DNA from: Leptidea sinapis
Taxonomy: Eukaryota; Arthropoda; Insecta; Lepidoptera; Pieridae
DNA: 64,000 bases
NCBI RefSeq assembly: GCF_905404315.1
Contig: NC_066297.1
Span: 372,001-436,000 of the forward strand
Direction of reading: 5' to 3'
Shown here: positions 15,117-28,140 of the stretch, piece by piece
Layout of the letters: every line of letters begins with the position of its first letter
Numbering within the stretch: position 1 is the stretch's first letter
Translations under genes and position numbers: made by a program
Notes under the pieces: generated by a model
What the model was told of the DNA's origin: nothing
What the model saw: the letters and a program-made list of their open reading frames with translations, nothing else
Databases searched by the model: none

Positions 15117-17334
15117 CACGATATCCATATTGCTGAAATCATAATTTTGTGCGGCGGACATCTTGGATTTCAAATATGATCACAAAATCGTTCTGAGCAC
15201 CCTTGAGTACCTCGGACAAGATATCCATATTGCTGATAACATTATTGTTTGCGGCAGCCCTCTTGGATTTCAAAACTGATCACAGAATTGTTCTCTGCAC
15301 CTTCGAGAACCTCGGACACGATATCCATATTGCTAAAATCATAATTTTGTGCGGCGGCCATCTTGGATTTCAAAAATGATCACAGAATTGGTCTCTGCAC
15401 CCTCGAGAACCTCGGGCACGATATCCATACTGTTGTCATCAAAATTTTGCGCAGCGGCCATCTTGGATTTTTAAATTGATCCCAAAATCATTCTCTGCAC
15501 CCTCGAGAATCTCGGACACGATATCCATATTGCTTAAATCATAATTTTGTGCGGCGGCCATCTTGAATTTGAAAAATGATCACCAAATCGTTCTCAACAC
15601 CCTCGAGAACCTCGGGTACGATATCCATATTGCTGAAATCATAATTTTCTGTTGCGGCCATCTTGGATTTCAAATATGATCATAAAATCGTTCTCTGCAC
15701 CCTCGAGAACCTCGGACACGATATCCATATTGCTGAAAACATAATTGTGTGCGGCAGCCCTCTTGGTTTTCAAAAATGTTCACAGAATAGTTCTCTACAC
15801 CCTAGAGAACCTCGGAAACGATATCCATATTGCTAAAATCATAATTTTGTGCGGCGGCCATCTTGGACTTGTTAAATGATCACAAAATCGTTCTCTGCAC
15901 CCTCGAGAACCTCGAATACGATACACATAAAGTTGTCATCATTATTTTGCGCGACGACCATCTTGGAATTCAAAAATGATCCCAAAATCATTATCTGCAC
16001 CCTCGAGATCTCCGACACGATATCCATATTTCTGAAATCATAATTTTGTGTGGCGGCCATCTTGGATTTCAAAAATTATCATAGAATTGTTCTCTGCACC
16101 CTCGAGAACCTCGGACACGATATCCATATTGCTGAAATCATAATTTTGTGCGGCGGACATCTAGGATTTCAAATATGATCACAAAATCGTTCTGAGCACC
16201 CTTGAGAACCTCGGACAAGATATTCATATTGCTGATAGCATTATTGTTTGCGGCAGCCCTCTTGGATTTCAAAAATGATCACAGAATTGTTCTCTGCACC
16301 CTCGAGAACCTCGGACACGATATCCATATTGCTAAAATCATAATTTTGTGCGGCGGCCATCTTGGATTTGAAAAATGTTCACCAAATCGTTATCTGCACC
16401 CTCGAGAACCTCGGACACGATATCCATATTGATAAAATCATAATTTTGTGCGGCGGCCATCTTGGATTTGAAAAATGTTCACCAAATCGTTCTCTGCACC
16501 CTCGAGAACCTCGAATACGATACCCATAAAGTTGTCATCATTATTTTGCGCGACGACCATCTTTGAATTCAAAAATGATCCCAAAATCATTCTCTGCACC
16601 CTCGAGAATCTCCGACACGATATCCATATTTCTGAAATCATAATTTTGTGAGGCGGCCCTCTTGGATTTCAAAAATGATCACAGAATTGTTCTCTGCACC
16701 CTCGAGAACCTCGGACACGATATCCATATTGCTAAAATCATAATTTTGTGCGGCGGCCATATTGGATATGAAAAATGTTCACCAAATCGTTCTATGCACC
16801 CTCGAGAACCTCGCATACGATATACATATTGCTGAAATTATAATTTTGTGCGGCGGCCATCTTGGATTTCAAATATGATCACAAAATCGTTCTCTGCACC
16901 CTCGAGAACCTCGAATACGATACCCATAATGATGTCATCATAATTTTTGCGCGGTGGCCATTTTGGATTTCAAAAATGATCCCGAAACCATTCTCTGCAC
17001 CCTGAAAAATCTCGGACACGATATCCATATTGTTGAAATCATAATTTTGTGCGACGGCCACCTTGGATTTGAAAAATGATCACAAAATCGTTCTCTGCAC
17101 CCGCGAGAACCTCGGATACGATACCCATAATGGAGTTATTATACTATTGAGCGGCGGCCATATTGGATTTGAAAAATGATCACAAAATCGTTCTCTGCAC
17201 CCTCGAGATACTCGGATACGATACCAATAATGTAGTGATCATAATTTTGAGCGGTGACCATCTTGGATTTGAAAAATGATCACAAAATCGTTTTCTTCAC
17301 TCTCGAGATCCTCGGATACGATACCCATATTTTT
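15117..17334 (+). repeat. satellite block A (second copy)
   Basis: Second copy of 2880-5297, with the shared rare variants described for the first copy. Unlike the first copy it is not truncated: its end (17335-17445) runs directly into block B. Because the window itself begins at the position equivalent to 17335, the A-B order existed before the duplication, and the truncated arrangement at 5407 is the derived one. Confidence 0.85.
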
Positions 17335-19069
17335 GTGATCATAATATTTCACGGCGGTCATCTCAGATTTGAAAATGATCCAAAAAATGTTTTCTGCACC
17401 CTCGAGAACCTCGGACACGATATCTATATTGCTGCAAACATAATTGTTTGCGGCAGCCCTCTTGGATTTCAAAAATGATCACAGAATTGTTCTCTGCACC
17501 CTCGAGAACCTCGAACACGATATCCATATTGCTAAAATCATAACTTTGTGCGACGACCATCTTGGATTTGAAAAATGATCACCAAATCGTTCTCTGCACC
17601 TTCGAGAACCTCGGACACGATATCTATATTGCTGAAATCATAATTTTGTGCGGCGGCCGTCTTGGATTTCAAAACTGATCACAGAATTGTTCTCTGCACC
17701 CTGGAGAACCTGCGACACGGTATCCATATTGCTTAAATCATAATTTTGTGCGGCGGCCACCTTGAATTTGAAAAATGATCACCAAATCGTTCTCAACACC
17801 CTCGAGAACCTCGGGTACGATATCCATATTGCTGAAATCATTATTTTCTGTTGCGGCCATCTTGGATTTCAAATATGATCATAAAATCGTTCTCTGCACC
17901 CTCGAGAACCTCGGACACGATATCCATATTGGCGAAAACATAAATGCGTGCGGCAGCCCTCTTGGTTTTCAAAAATGATCACAGAATAGTTCTCTGCACC
18001 CTAGAGAACCTCGGACACGATATCCATATTGCTAAAATCATAATTTTGTGCGGCGGCCATCTTGGATTTCAAATATGATCACAAAATCGTTCTGAGCACC
18101 CTTGAGTACCTCGCACAAGATATCCATATTGCTGATAACATTATTGTTTGCGGCAGCCCTCTTGGATTTCAAAACTGATCACAGAATTGTTCTCTGCACC
18201 CTCGAGAACCTCGGACACGATATCCATATTGCTAAAATCATAATTTTGTGCGGCGGCCATCTTGGATTTCAAAAATGATCACAGAATTGTTCTCTGCACC
18301 CTCGAGAACCTCGGGCACGATATCCATACTGTTGTCATCAAAATTTTGCGCAGCGGCCATCTTGGATTTTTAAATTGATCCCAAAATCATTCTCTGCACC
18401 CTCGAGAATCTCGGACACGATATCCATATTGCTTAAATCATAATTTTGTGCGGCGGCCATCTTGAATTTGAAAAATGATCACCAAATCGTTCTCAACACC
18501 CTCGAGAACCTCGGGTACGATATCCATATTGCTGAAATCATAATTTTCTGTTGCGGCCATCTTGGATTTCAAATATGATCATAAAATCGTTCTCTGCACC
18601 CTCGAGAACCTCGGACACGATATCCATATTGCTGAAAACATAATTGTGTGCGGCAGCCCTCTTGGTTTTCAAAAATGATCACAGAATAGTTCTCTGCACC
18701 CTAGAGAACCTCGGACACGATATCCATATTGCTTAAATCATAATTTTGTGCGGCGGCCATCTTGGACTTGTAAAATGATCACAAAATCGTTCTCTGCACC
18801 CTCGAGAACCTCGAATACGATACACATAAAGTTGTCATCATGATTTTGCGCGACGACCATCTTGGAATTCAAAAATGATCCCAAAATCATTATTTGCACC
18901 CTCGAGAATCTCCGACACGATATCCATATTTCTGAAATCATAATTTTGTGTGGCGGCCATCTTGGATTTAAAAAATTATCATAGAATTGTTCTCTGCACC
19001 CTCGAGAACCTCGGACACGATATCCATATTGCTGAAATCATAATTTTGTGCGGCGGACATCTTGGATTT
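17335..19069 (+). repeat. satellite block B (second copy)
   Basis: Near-identical to 1-1735 at offset 17,334, with only scattered substitutions (for example 'ttcgtg' at 211 versus 'tttgtg' here). Divergence from the first copy begins around 19070, where one A is missing and the sequence instead follows the series seen at 6470 onward. Confidence 0.88.
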
Positions 19070-20550
19070 CAATATGATCACAAAATCGTTCTGAGCGCCC
19101 TTGAGAACCTCGGACACGATATCCATATTGCTGCAAACATAATTGTTTGCGGCAGCCCTCTTGGATTTCAAAAATGATCCCAAAATTGTTCTCTGCACCC
19201 TCGAGAATCTCGGACACGATATCAATATTGCTGAAAATAAAATTTTGTGCGGCGGCCATCTTAGATTTCAAAAATGATCACAAAATCGATCTCTGCACCC
19301 TCGAGAATCTCGGACACGATATCCATATTGCTAAAATCATAATTTTGTGCGGCGGCCATCTTGGACATGTAAAATGTTTACAAAATCGTTTTCTGCAGCC
19401 TCGAGAACCTCGGATACGATACCCATAATGTTGAAAGCATAATTTAGTGCGCTGGCCTTCTAAGTTTTCAAAAATGATCCCAAAATCGTTCTCTGCACCC
19501 TCGAGAACCTCAGGTACGATATCCATATTGCTGAAATCATAATTTTGTGTGGCGGCCATCTTGGATTTCAAAAATGATCACAGAATTGTTCTCTGCACCC
19601 TCGAGAACCTCGGACACGATATCCATACTGTTGTCATCAAAATTTTGGGCGGCGGCCATCTTGGATTTTATAAATGATCCCAAAATCATTCTCTGCACCC
19701 TCGAGAATCTCGGAGACGATATCAATACTGCTGAAAATATAATTTTGTGCGGCGGCCATCTTGGATTTCAAAAATGATCACAAAATCGTTCTCTGCACCC
19801 TCGAGAAACTCGGACACGATATCCATATTGCTAAAATCATAATTTTGTGCGGCGGCCATCTTGGATTTGAAAAATGTTCACAAAATCATTTTCTGCAGCC
19901 TTGAGAACCTCGGATACGATACCCATAATGTTGAAAGCATAATTTAGTGCGCTGGCCATCTTAGTTTTCAAAAATGATCCCAAAATCGTTCTCTGCACCC
20001 TCGAGAGCCTCAGGTACGATATCCATATTGCTGAAATCATAATTTTGTGTGGCGGCCATCTTGGATTTCAAAAATTATCACAGAATTGTTCTCTGCACCC
20101 TCGAGAACCTCGGACACGATATCTATACTGTTGTCATCAAAATTTTGGACGGCGGCCATCTTGGATTTTAAAAATGATTACAAATTCGTTCTCTGCACCC
20201 TTGAGAACCTCGAATACGATACACATAAAGTTGTCATCATGATTTTGCGCGACGACCATCTTGGAATTCAAAAATGATCCCAAAATCATTATCTGCACCC
20301 TCGAGAATCTCCGACACGATATCCATATTTCTGAAATCATAATTTTGTGTGGCGGCCATCTTGGATTTCAAAAATTATCATAGAATTGTTCTCTGCACCC
20401 TCGAGAACCTCGGACACGATATCCATATTGCTGAAATCATAATTTTGTGCGGCGGACATCTTGGATTTCAAATATGATCACAAAATCGTTCTGAGCGCAC
20501 TTGAGAACCTCGAACACGATATCCATATTGCTAAAATCATAATTTTGTGC
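19070..20550 (+). repeat. satellite block C (second copy, distal part)
   Basis: Continues the match to the 6470-7660 region, including the 'ttttggacggcggcc' and 'gattacaaattcg' variants at 20150-20180, which correspond to 7253-7290. Similarity stops near 20550. There the sequence switches to the 'cgggtacgatacccaaaatg' class typical of the right domain, so this is a domain boundary within the array. Confidence 0.82.
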
Positions 20551-23500
20551 GGTGGCCATCTTGGATTTGAAAAATGTTCACAAAATCGTTTTCTGCAGCC
20601 TCGAGAACCTCGGGTACGATACCCAAAATGTTGAAAGCATAATTTTGTGCGCTGGCCATCTTAGTTTTCAAAAATGATCTCAAAATCGTTCTCTGCACTC
20701 TCGAGAGCCTCGGACACGATATCCATATTGCTTAAAACATAATTGTTTGCGGCAGCCCTCTTGGATTTCAAAAATGATCACAGAACTGATCTCTGCACCC
20801 TCGAAAACCTCGGACACGATATCCATACTTTTGTCATCAAAATTTTGCGCGGCGGCCATCTTGGATATTATAAATGATCCCAAAATCATTCTATGCAGCC
20901 TCGAGAATCTTGGACACGATATCCATATTGCTGAAATCATAATTTTGTGCGGCGGCCATCTTGGATTTCAAAAATTATCACAAAATCGTTCTCTGCACCC
21001 TCGAGAATCTTGGACACGATATCCATATTGCTGAAATCATAATTTTGTGCGGCGGCCAACTTGGATTTCAAAAATGATCACAAAATCGTTCTCTGCACCC
21101 TCGAGAACCTCGGATACGATATCCATATTGCTAAAATCATAACTTTGTGCGGCGGCCATCTTGGATTTGAAAAATCTTTACCAAATCGTTAACTGCACCC
21201 TCGAGAATCTCGGACACGATACCCATAATGTTGAAAGCATAATTTTGTGCGGTGGCCATCTTAGTTTTCAAAAATGATCCCAAAATCGTTCTCTGCACCC
21301 TCGAGAACCTCGAACACGACATCCATATTGCTAAAACTATAACTTTGTGCGGAGACCATCTTGGATTTGAAAAATGATCACCAAATCGTTCTCTGCACCT
21401 TCGAGAACCTCAGACACGATATCCATATTGCTGAAATCATAATTTTGTGCGGCGGCCGTCTTAGATTTGAAAAATGATCACAGAATTGTTCTCTGCACCC
21501 TCGAGAACCTGGGACACGGTATCCATATTGCTTAAATCATAATTTTGTGCGGCGGCCATTTTGAATTTGAAAAATGATCACCAAATTGTTCTCAACACCC
21601 TCGAGAACCTCGGGTACGATACCCATAATGTAATAAACATAATTTTGTGCGATGGCCATTTTCGTTTTCAAAAATGATCCCAAAATTGTTCTCTGCACCC
21701 TCGAGAACCTAGGGTACGATATATATTTGATGAAATCATAATTTTGTGTGGCAGCCATCTTGGATTTCAAAAATGATCACAGAATTGTTCTTTGCACCCT
21801 CGAGAACCTCGGACACGATATCCATATTGTTGTCATCAAAATTTTGCGCAGCGGCCATCTTGGATTTTAAAATTGATCCCAAAATCATTCTCTGCACACT
21901 CGAGAATCTCGGACACGATATCCATTTTGCTGAAATCATAATTTTGTGCGGCGGCCATCTTGGACTTGTAAAATGATCACAAAATCGTTCTCTGCACCCT
22001 CGAGAACCTCGGGTACGATACCCATAATGTTGTAATCATAATTTTGTGCGATGGCCATCTTCGTTTTCAAAAATGATCCCAAAATTGTTCTCTGCACCCT
22101 CGAGAATCTCGGACACGATATCAATATTGCTGAAAATATAATTTTGTGCGGCGGCCATCTTGGATTTCAAAAATGATCACAAAATCGTTCTCTGCACCCT
22201 CGAGAATCTCGGACACGATATCCATATTGCTAAAATCATAATTTTGTGCGGCAGCCATCTTGGATTTGAAAAATGTTCACAAAATCGTTTTCTGCAGCCT
22301 CGAGAACCTCGGATACGATACCCATAATGTTGAAAGCATAATTTAGTGCGCTGGCCATCTTAGTTTTCAAAAATGATCCCAAAATCGTTCTCTGCACCCT
22401 CGAGAACCTCAGGTACGATATCCATATTGCTGAAATCATAATTTTGTGTGGCGGCCATCTTGGATTTCAAAAATTATCACAGAATTGTTCTCTGCACCCT
22501 CGAGAACCTCGGACACGATATCCATACTGTTGTTATCAAAATTTTGGGCGGCGGCCATCTTGGATTTTATAAATGATCCCAAAATCATTCTCTGCACCCT
22601 TGAGAATCTCGGACACGATATCAATATTGCTTAAAATATAATTTTGTGCGGCGGCCATCTTGGATTTCAAAAATGATCACAAAATCGTTCTCTGCACCCT
22701 CGAGAATCTCGGACACGATATCCATATTGCTAAAATCATAATTTTGTGCGGCGGCCAACTTGGATTTGAAAAATGTTCACAAAATCGTTTTCTGCAGCCT
22801 CGAGAACCTCGGGTACGATAGCCATAATGTTGAAAGCATAATTTTGTGCGCTGGCCATCTTAGTTTTCAAAAATGATCCCAAAATCGTTCTCTGCACCCT
22901 CGAGAACCTCGGACACGTTATCCATATTGCTGAAAACATAATTGTTTGCGGCAGCCCTCTTGGATTTCAAAAATGATCACAAAATCGTTCTCTGCACCCT
23001 CGAGAATCTCGGACACGATATCCATATTGCTAAAATCATAATTTTGTGCGGCGGCCAACTTGGATTGGAAAAATGTTCACAAAATCGTTAACTGCACCCT
23101 CGAGAATCTCGGACACGATACCCATAATGTTGAAAGCATAATTTTGTGCGGTGGCCATCTTAGTTTTCAAAAATGATCCCAAAATCGTTCTCTGCACCCT
23201 CGAGAACCTCGAACACGATATCCATATTGCTAAAATTATAACTTTGTGCGGCGACCATCTTGGACTTGTAAAATGATCACAAAATCGTTCTCTGCACCCT
23301 CGAGAACCTCGGGTACGATACCCATAATGTTGTAATCATAATTTTGTGCGATGGCCATCTTCGTTTTCAAAAATGATCCCAAAATTGTTCTCTGCACCCT
23401 CGAGAATCTCGGACACGATATCAATATTGCTGAAAATATAATTTTGTGCGGCGGCCATCTTGGATTTCAAAAATGATCACAAAATCGTTCTCTGCACCCT

Positions 23501-26480
23501 CGAGAATCTCGGACACGATATCCATATTGCTAAAATCATAATTTTGTGCGGCAGCCATCTTGGATTTGAAAAATGTTCACAAAATCGTTTTCTGCAGCCT
23601 CGAGAACCTCGGATACGATACCCATAATGTTGAAAGCATAATTTAGTGCGCTGGCCATCTTAGTTTTCAAAAATGATCCCAAAATTGTTGTCTGCACCCT
23701 CGAGAACCTCAGGTACGATATCCATATTGCTGAAATCATAATTTTGTGTGGCGGCCATCTTGGATTTCAAAAATTATCACAGAATTGTTCTCTGCACCCT
23801 CGAGAACCTCGGACACGATATCCATACTGTTGTTATCAAAATTTTGGGCGGCGGCCATCTTGGATTTTATAAATGATCCCAAAATCATTCTCTGCACCCT
23901 CGAGAATCTCGGACACGATATCAATATTGCTTAAAATATAATTTTGTGCGGCGGCCATCTTGGATTTCAAAAATGATCACAAAATCGTTCTCTGCACACT
24001 CGAGAATCTCGGACACGATATCCATATTGCTAAAATCATAATTTTGTGCGGTGGCCATCTTGGATTTGAAAAATGTTCACAAAATCGTTCTCTGCACCCT
24101 CGAGAACCTCGGGTACGATACCCATAATGTTGTAATCATAATTTTGTGCGATGGCCATCTTCGTTTTCAAAAATAATCCCAAAATTGTTCTCTGCACCCT
24201 CGAGAAACTCGGACACGATATCAATATTGCTGAAAATATAATTTTGTGCGGCGGCCATCTTGGATTTCAAAAATGATCACAAAATCGTTCTCTACCCCCT
24301 CGAGAATCTCGGACACGATATCCATATTGCTAAAATCATAATTTTGTGCGGCAGCCATCTTGGATTTGAAAAATGTTCACAAAATCGTTTTCTGCAGCCT
24401 CGAGAACCTCGGATACGATACCCATAATGTTGAAAGCATAATTTAGTGCGCTGGCCATCTTAGTTTTCAAAAATGATCCCAAAATCGTTCTCTGCACCCT
24501 CGAGAACCTCAGGTACGATATCCATATTGCTGAAATCATAATTTTGTATGGCGGCCATCTTGGATTTCAAAAATTATCACAGAATTGTTCTCTGCACCCT
24601 CGAGAACCTCGGACACGATATCCATACTGTTGTTATCAAAATTTTGGGCGGCGGCCATCTTGGATTTTATAAATGATCCCAAAATCATTCTCTGCACCCT
24701 TGAGAATCTCGGACACGATATCAATATTGCTTAAAATATAATTTTGTGCGGCGGCCATCTTGGATTTCAAAAATGATCACAAAATCGTTCTCTGCACCCT
24801 CGAGAATCTCGGACACGATATCCATATTGCTAAAATCATAATTTTGTGCGGCGGCCAACTTGGATTTGAAAAATGTTCACAAAATCGTTTTCTGCAGCCT
24901 CGAGAACCTCGGGTACGATACCCATAATGTTGAAAGCATAATTTTGTGTGCTGGCCATCTTAGTTTTCAAAAATGATCCCAAAATCGTTCTCTGCACCCT
25001 CGAGAACCTCGGACACGTTATCCATATTGCTGAAAACATAATTGTTTGCGGCAGCCCTCTTGGATTTCAAAAATGATCACAGAACTGATCTCTTCAACCT
25101 CGAAAACCTCGGACACGATATCCATACTGTTGTCATCAAAATTTTTCGCGGCGGCCCTCTTGGATTTTATAAATGATCCCAAAATCATTCTATGCAGCCT
25201 CGAGAATCTTGGAAACGATATCCATATTGCTGAAATCATAATTTTGTGCGGCGGCCAACTTGGATTTCAAAAATGATCACAAAATCGTTCTCTGCACCCT
25301 CGAGAACCTCGGATACGATATCCATATTGCTAAAATCATAACTTTGTGCGGCGGCCATCTTGGATTTGAAAAATCTTTACCAAATCGTTAACTGCACCCT
25401 CGAGAATCTCGGACACGATACCCATAATGTTGAAAGCATAATTTTGTGCGGTGGCCATCTTAGTTTTCAAAAATGATCCCAAAATCGTTCCCTGCACCCT
25501 CGAGAACCTCGAACACGACATCCATATTGCTAAAACTATAACTTTGTGCGGCGACCATCTTGAATTTGAAAAATGATCACCAAATCGTTCTCTGCACCTT
25601 CGAGAACCTCAGACACGATATCCATATTGCTGAAATCATAATTTTGTGGGGCGGCCATTTTGAATTTCAAAAATGATCACCAAATCGTTCTCAACACCCT
25701 CGAGAACCTCGGGTACGATACCCATAATGTAATAGACATAATTTTGTGCGATGGCCATTTTCGTTTTCAAAAATGATCCCAAAATTGTTCTCTGCACCCT
25801 CGAGAACCTAGGGTACGATATATATTTGATGAAATCATAATTTTGTGTGGCAGCCATCTTGGATTTCAAAAATGATCACAGAATTGTTCTTTGCACCCTC
25901 GAGAACCTCGGACACGATATCCATACTGTGGTCATCAAAATTTTGCGCAGCGGCCATCTTGGATTTTAAAATTGAACCCAAAATCATTCTCTGCACACTC
26001 GAGAATCTCGGACACGATATCCATTTTGCTGAAATCATAATTTTGTGCGGCGGCCATCTTGGACTTGATCACAAAATCGTTCTCTGCACCCTCGAGAACC
26101 TCGGGTACGATACCCATAATGTTGTAATCATAATTTTGTGCGGCGGCCAACTTGGATTTCAAAAATGATCACAAAATCGTTCTCTACCCCCTCGAGAATC
26201 TCGGACACGATATCCATATTGCTAAAATCATAATTTTGTGCGGCAGCCATCTTGGATTTGAAAAATGTTCACAAAATCGTTTTCTGCAGCCTCGAGAACC
26301 TCGGATACGATACCCATAATGTTGAAAGCATAATTTAGTGCGCTGGCCATCTTAGTTTTCAAAAATGATCCCAAAATCGTTCTCTGCACCCTCGAGAACC
26401 TCAGGTACGATATCCATATTGCTGAAATCATAATTTTGTGTGGCGGCCATCTTGGATTTCAAAAATTATCACAGAATTGT
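20551..26480 (+). repeat. right-domain satellite with 800/1,300-bp HORs
   Basis: Head-to-tail 100-bp monomers of a different class set. Typical members are 'cttagttttc', 'cttcgttttc', 'ccgtcttagattt', 'ccattttgaattt' and a 99-bp monomer with 'gatatatatttgatg' (near 21718 and 25818). The series starting near 21960 recurs 1,300 bp later (near 23260) and part of it a further 800 bp later (near 24060). The series from about 22435 recurs 2,100 bp on. A 93-bp monomer at about 26060 lacks seven bases between GACTTG and ATCACA. No gene. Confidence 0.88.
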
Positions 26481-28140
26481 TCTCTGCACCCTCGAGAACC
26501 TCGGATACGATATCCATATTGCTAAAATCATAACTTTGTGCGGCGGCCATCTTGGATTTGAAAAATCTTTACCAAATCGTTAACTGCACCCTCGAGAATC
26601 TCGGACACGATACCCATAATGTTGAAAGCATAATTTTGTGCGGTGGCCATCTTAGTTTTCAAAAATGATCCCAAAATCGTTCTCTGCACCCTCGAGAACC
26701 TCCAACACGACATCCATATTGCTAAAACTATAACTTTGTGCGGCGACCATCTTGGATTTGAAAAATGATCACCAAATCGTTCTCTGCACCTTCGAGAACC
26801 TCAGCCACGATATCCATATTGCTGAAATCATAATTTTGTGCGGCGGCCGTCTTAGATTTGAAAAATGATCACAGAATTGTTCTCTGCACCCTCGAGAACC
26901 TGGGACACGGTATCCATATTGCTGAAATCATAATTTTGTGCGGCGGCCATCTTGGATTTCAAAAATTATCACAAAATCGTTCTCTGCACCCTCGAGAATC
27001 TTGGACATGATATCCATATTGCTGAAATCATAATTTTGTGCAGCGGCCAACTTGGATTTCAAAAATGATCACAAAATCGTTCTCTGCACCCTCGAGAACC
27101 TCGGATACGATATCCATATTGCTAAAATCATAACTTTGTGCGGCGGCCATCTTGGATTTGAAAAATCTTTACCAAATCGTTAACTGCACCCTCGAGAATC
27201 TCGGACACGATACCCATAATGTTGAAAGCATAATTTTGTGCGGTGGCCATCTTAGTTTTCAAAAATGATCCCAAAATCGTTCTCTGCACCCTCGAGAACC
27301 TCCAACACGACATCCATATTGCTAAAACTATAACTTTGTGCGGCGACCATCTTGGATTTGAAAAATGATCACCAAATCGTTCTCTGCACCTTCGAGAACC
27401 TCAGACACGATATCCATATTGCTGAAATCATAATTTTGTGCGGCGGCCGTCTTAGATTTGAAAAATGATCACAGAATTGTTCTCTGCACCCTCGAGAACC
27501 TGGGACACGGTATCCATATTGCTGAAATCATAATTTTGTGCGGCGGCCATCTTGGATTTCAAAAATTATCACAAAATCGTTCTCTGCACCCTCGAGAATC
27601 TTGGACATGATATCCATATTGCTGAAATCATAATTTTGTGCAGCGGCCAACTTGGATTTCAAAAATGATCACAAAATCGTTCTCTGCACCCTCGAGAACC
27701 TCGGATACGATATCCATATTGCTAAAATCATAACTTTGTGCGGCGGCCATCTTGGATTTGAAAAATCTTTACCAAATCGTTAACTGCACCCTCGAGAATC
27801 TCGGACACGATACCCATAATGTTGAAAGCATAATTTTGTGCGGTGGCCATCTTAGTTTTCAAAAATGATCCCAAAATCGTTCTCTGCACCCTCGAGAACC
27901 TCGAACACGACATCCATATTGCTAAAACTATAACTTTGTGCGGCGACCATCTTGGATTTGAAAAATGATCACCAAATCGTTAACTGCACCCTCGAGAATC
28001 TCGGACACGATACCCATAATGTTGAAAGCATAATTTTGTGCGGTGGCCATCTTAGTTTTCAAAAATGATCCCAAAATCGTTCTCTGCACCCTCGAGAACC
28101 TCGAACACGACATCCATATTGCTAAAACTATAACTTTGTG
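26481..28140 (+). repeat. 600-bp higher-order repeat, about 2.7 copies
   Basis: A six-monomer series repeats with a 600-bp period: the 'aaatctttaccaaatcgttaactgc' marker monomer occurs near 26560, 27160 and 27760 with almost identical intervening sequence. Copies one and two share a private 'cctccaacacgac' spelling (26699 and 27299), while the third has 'cctcgaacacgac' (27899). A shortened 200-bp step follows (marker again near 27970). The low divergence suggests recent local amplification, for instance by unequal exchange or replication slippage. Confidence 0.9.
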
